Shown here piece by piece: positions 58,850 through 64,000 of a stretch of 64,000 nucleotides of DNA (positions are counted from its first letter, which is position 1; each line of letters begins with the position of its first letter). A program made the translations under genes and the position numbers. The stretch is from Rapana venosa. Its lineage: Eukaryota > Mollusca > Gastropoda > Neogastropoda > Muricidae. The stretch is from the NCBI GenBank assembly GCA_028751875.1, contig CM054158.1, positions 14,914,121 to 14,978,120 of the forward strand. The letters are read 5' to 3'. The notes under the pieces are model-generated. The model had not been told where the DNA came from, did not search any database, and was given only the letters and a program-made list of their open reading frames with translations.

Positions 58850-59640
58850 AAAAAAAGCACATTGACTGTACCACACCACACACACACAGCAAACCACACA
58901 CATAACACAACTACAAAACCACACCACACACAGTGTAACAAAACCTACCACAAACAACCACCCCAACCAGCGAAACAACAAAAACTACCCCACACACAAC
59001 ACCACAACACACAAAACACACACACACACAATACCCTCACACCCACAACACGCTGAACACAAACCAAACCACAAACACCAACCATAAAACAACCGAAAAA
59101 CATACACACACACACAATAACCCCCTACCCATACCCCCAGCCCCAAACAAAAAACATAAACACACCCAAAAAACCTACCACACCCAACAAACCACACAAC
59201 TACCACACCCCACCCAACAAAGAAAACACACAACAAATTTTCCACAAACACCACCCCAAACACAAAACAGCAAATCACACAACAGCTACCCCACCACGCA
59301 CAAAAAACCGCATAACACAACCAACTATACACCACAGCACCACACCACACCCCAACACAACAGAACCACACCACACACACCCAATACCACACCCCACCAA
59401 CCACACCACAACACAGCACAACACAACATAACTACCCACCCAACCCCAACACCCACAACACGAAAAACACCACAACTACCAACCCCCACCCACCCCAACA
59501 AAACAAGCAGAAAACACAACCCCCACACCCCACCAAACACAATACACCCAGCAGAACAACACCACACAACTACCACACCCCCACACCACACCAGAACAAT
59601 ACAGCAGAACATACACACACACCACACACACACACACCTC
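58850..59640 (+). repeat. CA-rich low-complexity block of arm R
   Basis: Nearly G-free CA-rich sequence corresponding to 30468-31690 and, reversed, to 10530-11330. Interspersed CACAACACAGCA words show the same higher-order pattern. Confidence 0.9.
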
Positions 59641-62200
59641 AATTGGGACAGAAGGGGAAAACTATTTAAAAGAACTTTCTGGAAACCACCCTGTTGGACA
59701 ACACTAATTAGCCCCGGGCCTATTTTAAAATACTGCCCTTGTCCACTTTGATGGGACAATACCTGTTAGAACGGTGGAGGGGGGGGGGGGGCAGAGAAGG
59801 GGTTTAAATAATGAATATCAAGTGGATTGTGTGGTGGGGGTGTCCCTTGTTTAAAATGCCTGAGGGGGAAATCTTTACAAAAAGGTCTGGGGGAAAGGGG
59901 CAAGTTTTGCCAACAGAAGAACAACTTCAAAGAGGTTCTTAAACATTTCTGTGATGATTTGGGTTTATGGACAGAACTTTTCCTGTGGGTATTTAAAACA
60001 GTCCAACTAGACCCTCACAGTCTTCCAGGACTTGACCTGATCCAGCAAGGCCGTGCTCCACTTGGGTTTCACCTGGACTATTATTTCAAATGTTTAAGTT
60101 TTTACATCTTTCTTTTATTTTCAAAGGAAGTTTGGGATTTCTTTTTATTAAATTTTTTAAACACTGGAAATTTTTGGGTTTTATTGAGAGTAAATATTTC
60201 AAAGGGGGAGCCCCCCCCCCCTCCCCCAAAATTGCCTCTGTGGTTTGGGTTGGGTTAAACAAAATTGGGTTTTGGGTTGGAGTAAAGGGGGTAAGATTTG
60301 GGGTTTTTTGTTGTTTTAAACTTTCTCAGTTTTTTTGGGTTTTTTTTAAAAACATGGCACTTTAAAAATTTTTTAAACCTAATTCTTTTGTCTTCGCTTT
60401 TTCTTGAAAAAATTTAAGAGAAGAATTTTAAAAAGGTGTTTTTAAAAAGATTATTGTAAGGGCCTTTCCCACTTTTTTTTTGTTCTGTTTCCTTCTGTTT
60501 TTCTGTTTAATGTTTTGCCATTTTAAATTTTAGAAACTTTTTTATTTTTTAACTATTTTGGGGGAATGCAAATGTTATTGCCCGTTTAGAGGGCCCACAG
60601 AGTTTTTTTAATTACAAAGTACTAATCTGGCCTAACGGCGGGGACTGGGTTAAAAAAGCACATGTGTGCTTATTCATTTTCCTCGAAAAAAAAAAATTTG
60701 TCTTTTCATTTTTCATTGTCATTGGGTTATGCTGGTTTCCAGAAACATAAAAACAAACTTGACTTTTAAAAGTTTGAAACACCAGGCCCCTTTTTTTCCC
60801 CCCCCCCCCCCCCACTTAAAAAATTGGGGGACATAGTAATAACACAGTTCAAATTCAGGGAGGGGGGGGGGGTTTTTAGGGGGGGGGGACAAAAACTTAC
60901 TCAAACACACACACACAACCCAAAAGTACCGCACATGCACCGCGCGCGCCCACACACACACCACACCAACACAACCCAATTTTCCCTCAAGAAGGGACGC
61001 TCTTAGAAATAACTTTTTCTGGAAAAAACCCCCCATTCGGACCCACTAAATTTGCCCTATCACTTTATCAACCCTTTTGCCCCACTGAAGGGCTGATTTC
61101 AACTACTGCCATTGTCCAAATTTGATGGGACAATCACCGTTGGAAACAGGTGGAGGGGGGGGGGGGCGAGGGGGTAAAATAATAAATAGTCAATGTATTG
61201 CAAATTTTCTATTTGGGGGGGGCAGGGGTTTTAAAATGGCTAAAGGTTGGGCAAACTTTTCAAAAGGGCCTTGGGGGAATGGCCACGTTTTGCCAAAAGA
61301 AGAACAATTCGAAAAAGCACGGGTTTCAAAAACCAAGTTTTGGATGATTGGTTGAGGTACAGAACTTCCGCACCATTTTGTACATGGAATAAGACACAGG
61401 GGCCAGTTACCCTAGGACATGACCTGATCCGCAAGGTTTGGCTTGGCTCATTGGATTGTTCCTGGATATAAAATTTTAAGTGTTCAAGTTTTTCACAAAC
61501 TTTCTTTTTTTTCAAAGGTAAATTTGGGCTTTTTTTTTATTAATTTATTAATCCTGGGGAAATTTGGTTTTATTCCCCGATGTAAAATTTTTAAAAATGA
61601 CAAAGCCCCCCACCCCTCCCCCTATTGCCCCTGTGGTTGGCTTGGCTATAAAAAATTGGGGTTGGGTTTTGGGAATGGGTAATATTTGGGTTGTTTTTTT
61701 TTTTTTAACTTTCTCATTTTTATTAAGTTTTTGTAAAGTCATCTTTGTTTCAGTTTAGTGCTTGTTTTTTTTTTTTTCACTTGTTCCCCTTTGATATATT
61801 ATTTAAACCTAATTCTTTTCAGTCTTTAGCTTTTTGCTTTATTTTAATTTTGACAAAATCGCGAAAAGGGGAATGATTGAGCGGCCTATGCCAATTTTTT
61901 TCTTTGTTCGCTTCCTTTATGTTTATCTTTGAATGTTTTGCTATGTTTAAGATATAGAAACTTTTTTATTCTTTCCTTTGGCGGAATGCAAATGTTTTAT
62001 TGCCCCATTTTGATGGGCCACACAGGTTTTTTTAATTACAAAGTAGTAATCTGGGCCTTGGGTTTTGCTGAGTTTCCTGAAAATGAAACACAAGCTTGAC
62101 TTTGAAAAGTTTGGAACCCCAGCCTTCACCCCCCCCTACGCCTGCCCCCCCTTTGAATTGGGGGACATGTACACAACCAGTTCAAAATTAGTTCAAACAG
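59640..62200 (+). repeat. Units E and F of the macro-repeat
   Basis: E (about 59640-60850) and F (about 60970-62200) follow unit C with many changes. In E the donor reads CAAAGGAAGT and the acceptor lacks CAG, so both are broken. In F the donor is AAAGGTAAA (GT at 61518) and the acceptor TTCTTTTCAG is intact (about 61812). The break pattern fits sequence error as well as decay. Confidence 0.75.
60634..60718 (+). mobile_element. SINE A tail inserted in unit E
   Basis: CGGCGGGGACTGGGTTAAAA then AGCACATGTGTGCTTATTC interrupts a stretch that is continuous in units A, C and F (between AATCTGGCCT and GGTTATGCTG). It is a severely 5'-truncated insertion, or a chimeric join. Confidence 0.65.
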
Positions 62201-62864
62201 TATTTTTTATAGACAAAGTTTTTTTATTGTATAACAACGTTTTATGATTTTTTTAGGCAAATGTTTTTTTTGTTTTTAGAGAATATTTGTGTATTTTATA
62301 ACATTCTTGGTTTTTTGTAGAAAAAAACATGTCAAAAAGTGTATTAGCCCCCATACATTTTTATTTTTAAATTTGTTTGCAAAACTGAAAAAAACTTGTT
62401 GAAAAGATGTTTTGAATCAAAATATTAGTTGAAATTGAATGTTTCTCATGAATAATAAGCTTCAAAAATATAAGAAGGGTAAATATGTGGGGGTAGGATA
62501 AAAAGGATAGAAAAATGGAGTTTGGGTTAGTGCATGCAGGTTTATGGCCTGTGTTGGCATGGGTGCCTCGTGTGTGTGTGTGCCATCAAAGTTTTGGCAC
62601 AGTTTGCTCTTTCGTTGTAGTCCTTGTTTGTCTGTTGTGTGTTGTCTTCGTGTGTGATAGGCTTTAGTTCCATTGATAGAGACACAGGTTTGACATCTCA
62701 AGTTTAAGGGATTTTTGTGCTCAAATCTCCTGGTCTGTCTGCTGTGTGTCTGTCTGTTTCGTGTCTTGTCTGTCTGTCTGCTGATGTCTGTCTGTCGTTG
62801 TGTCGTGTGTGTGTGTGTGTGTTGTGTTGTTGTGTCTTTGTGTGGTGTGTGTGTGTGTGTGTGG

Positions 62865-62869
<5 letters not shown>

Positions 62870-62933
<64 letters not shown>

Positions 62934-63400
62934 TCTCTTTCTCTTTCATATATATAGAGATATATCTCTATCTCTCTCTCTGTTTGATGCTTTCTGTATG
63001 TCTGTCTCTGTTTGAGTCTATCTGTCTGTCTATCTGTGTCTCTTTGTCTCTCTCTCTCTGTCTGTATCTGTCTTTCTGTTTGAGTCTGTCTGTCTGTCCG
63101 TCAGTCCGTTTGTCTGTCGTCTGTCTGTCTGTCGTCTCGTCTGTCTGTCTGTCTGTCTCTCACTCTCTCTGTTTGAGTGTGCTTTCTATCTGTCTGTCTG
63201 TGTGTCTGTCTCTCTCTGTGTCTCTGTCTCTGTATCTCTGTCTCTGTCTGTCTCTGTCTGCCTCTGCTTCGGTCTCTGTCTCTCTCTGTCTCTGTCTCTC
63301 CCTGTCTCTCTCTGCCTCTCTGTCTGTGTGTCTGTCTGTCCGTCTGTCTACCTGTCTGTCTGCCCGTCTGTCCGTCTGTCTGTCTGTCTGTCTGTCTCTG
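62870..63400 (+). repeat. TC and TCTG tandem repeat
   Basis: TC array (62870-62950), a short TATATAGAGATATATC palindromic island, then a long TCTG/TCTC array to 63400. At the matching outer end of arm L the AG array is only about 12 bp, so this array has expanded at R. The Leu/Ser/Cys frame of 231 residues is not a gene. Confidence 0.92.
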
Positions 63401-63574
63401 ATACATTGCTGATAATTGTTTCCCTATGCATCTAACAAGTAAAGATGTAGTTGATTATATTTACTTACCTTTTCTATTCTTCTTATCATCATCATTATTA
63501 TTATTATTATTACTATTATTATTATCATCATCATCATCTTATTGTTATCATTATTATTATTATTATTTAATATC
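63401..63574. repeat. ATT/ATC trinucleotide array
   Basis: Mixed ATT, ATC and TTA units at 63480-63565, leading into the 3' end of the next SINE; same arrangement as at 850-972. Confidence 0.85.
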
Positions 63575-63790
63575 AAGGATATTAGAATAAACACTCATGT
63601 GCTTTATTTTTAAAATTCAGTCTCCGTGTGTATGCAGTCATGGACATTTTTCATCCGTTCCAACCGGCTCATTATGATCTACTCATTCGAAAAGCGGAAC
63701 AGGTTTTAACTTCCGCGAAAGAATTTTTACCTGCGTTTGCACACGGGACCTGGGTTTATAATCTCACCTGGAGGATGCGCCGCCATGTGT
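63575..63790 (-). mobile_element. SINE family A, partial
   Basis: CAAGGATATTAGAATAAACA, ACTCATGTGCTTTA, CAGTCTCCGTGTGTATGCAG, CATTCGAAAAGCGGAACAGG and TTGCACACGGGACCTGGG in minus orientation. Confidence 0.8.
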
Positions 63791-63829
63791 GGTTTTATCA
63801 GTTTTGTTTATTTATTTATTTAATTTATT

Positions 63830-64000
63830 TTTTATACCACTTTAAGTCACGAGATTTCGCTGCGTGAAATTCGGGCTGCTCTCCCCGGGGAGAGCGCGTC
63901 GCCACAAGAGCAGCGCCACCCCCTTTTTTGTGGTTTGCCTGCAACTGTATTTGTTTCCTTATCAGAGTGGCTTTTTTTCTAAGAATTTTGCCAGGGACAA
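63830..64000 (-). mobile_element. SINE family D, cut by window edge
   Basis: CACTTTAAGTCACGAGATTT, GCTGCTCTCCCCGGGGAGAG, CGCGTCGCCAC and ATTTTGCCAGGGACAA give the cleanest 3' sequence of family D in the window. CTCTCCCCGGGGAGAG is a perfect 16-bp palindrome. The tRNA-like head lies beyond base 64000. Confidence 0.8.

Larger units (their letters stand above)
55840..62890 (+). repeat. Macro-repeat arm R
   Basis: The reverse complement of arm L and direct counterpart of arm M. In order: SINE D remnant, noisy block, SINE A (56795), degraded block (57080-58850), CA-rich block (58850-59640), unit E (59640-60850), unit F (60970-62200), terminal part (62200-62890). It lacks the SINE C, SINE D (34297 type) and LINE insertions of M. 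Nearly all of it is error-rich. Confidence 0.85.

Noticed and set aside
62717..63412. 231-residue Leu/Ser/Cys protein
   Set aside because: Translation of a TCTG/TC repeat.

Overview
The window is eukaryotic, repeat-rich and gene-poor. It looks like an invertebrate, most likely a mollusc and perhaps a gastropod. The reasons are several tRNA-headed SINE families whose look I associate with gastropod genomes, very abundant CA/GT, TC/TCTG, TA and AAT microsatellites, phased spliced exons with consensus GT-AG sites, and no bacterial gene organisation. The taxon is an inference. I see no CRISPR array, operon or rRNA, and no free-standing tRNA gene. Two runs of exactly 500 N (14231-14730 and 29968-30467) are assembly gaps of unknown true size.

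The one confidently recognised gene is a plus-strand PARP-family ADP-ribosyltransferase. Its four exons (21262-21474, 26132-26316, 27934-28085, 29825-29902) join in phase to about 203 residues. They carry the start of the catalytic fold, the LFHGT histidine and the GKGIYFA tyrosine. The 3' end, including the third catalytic position, is not visible; the chain stops at a good splice donor 65 bp before the second N gap. Intron 1 holds a 3.24-kb terminal-inverted-repeat element set in TA repeats. Intron 3 holds a 1.10-kb piggyBac-type element with TTAA duplications. Exons 3-4 and their flanks occur again at 50151-51490, without the piggyBac insertion and with six amino-acid changes.

A complex repeat of about 7 kb occurs three times: minus strand at 7200-14230 (L), plus strand at 30468-39060 (M, its start lost in the gap) and plus strand at 55840-62890 (R). 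L and R therefore form a large inverted repeat. The exon 3-4 duplication plus R repeats, in the same order, exon 3-4 plus M. Each copy holds two direct units of about 1.3-1.6 kb. These units share a CCAAT/TATA-like stretch, a consensus splice donor and an acceptor about 310 bp later. M has acquired extra insertions that L and R lack: a tRNA-headed SINE, a second SINE type and a non-LTR retrotransposon.

Region by region: 1-7.1 kb is microsatellites and SINEs, with one weak coding candidate at 5203-5461; 7.2-14.2 kb is arm L; 14.7-21.2 kb is upstream of the PARP exons; 21.3-29.9 kb is the PARP gene; 30.5-39.1 kb is arm M with its insertions; 39.1-50.1 kb is low-complexity DNA, minisatellites, SINEs and a LINE RNase H fragment; 50.15-51.5 kb is the second PARP exon pair; 51.5-55.8 kb is degraded repeat sequence; 55.8-62.9 kb is arm R; 62.9-64 kb is TC/TCTG repeat and SINEs.

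Sequence quality is uneven. About 10.3-14.2 kb, 34.3-50.0 kb and 51.5-62.9 kb look error-rich, with mixed sequence smoothed into homopolymer runs. Broken frames there may be artefacts and boundaries are approximate. I did not find a convincing new defence or enzymatic system. The best leads are the duplicated PARP catalytic exons, the inverted and tandem macro-repeat with its promoter/splice-like module, and the TIR element with an internal repeated motif.
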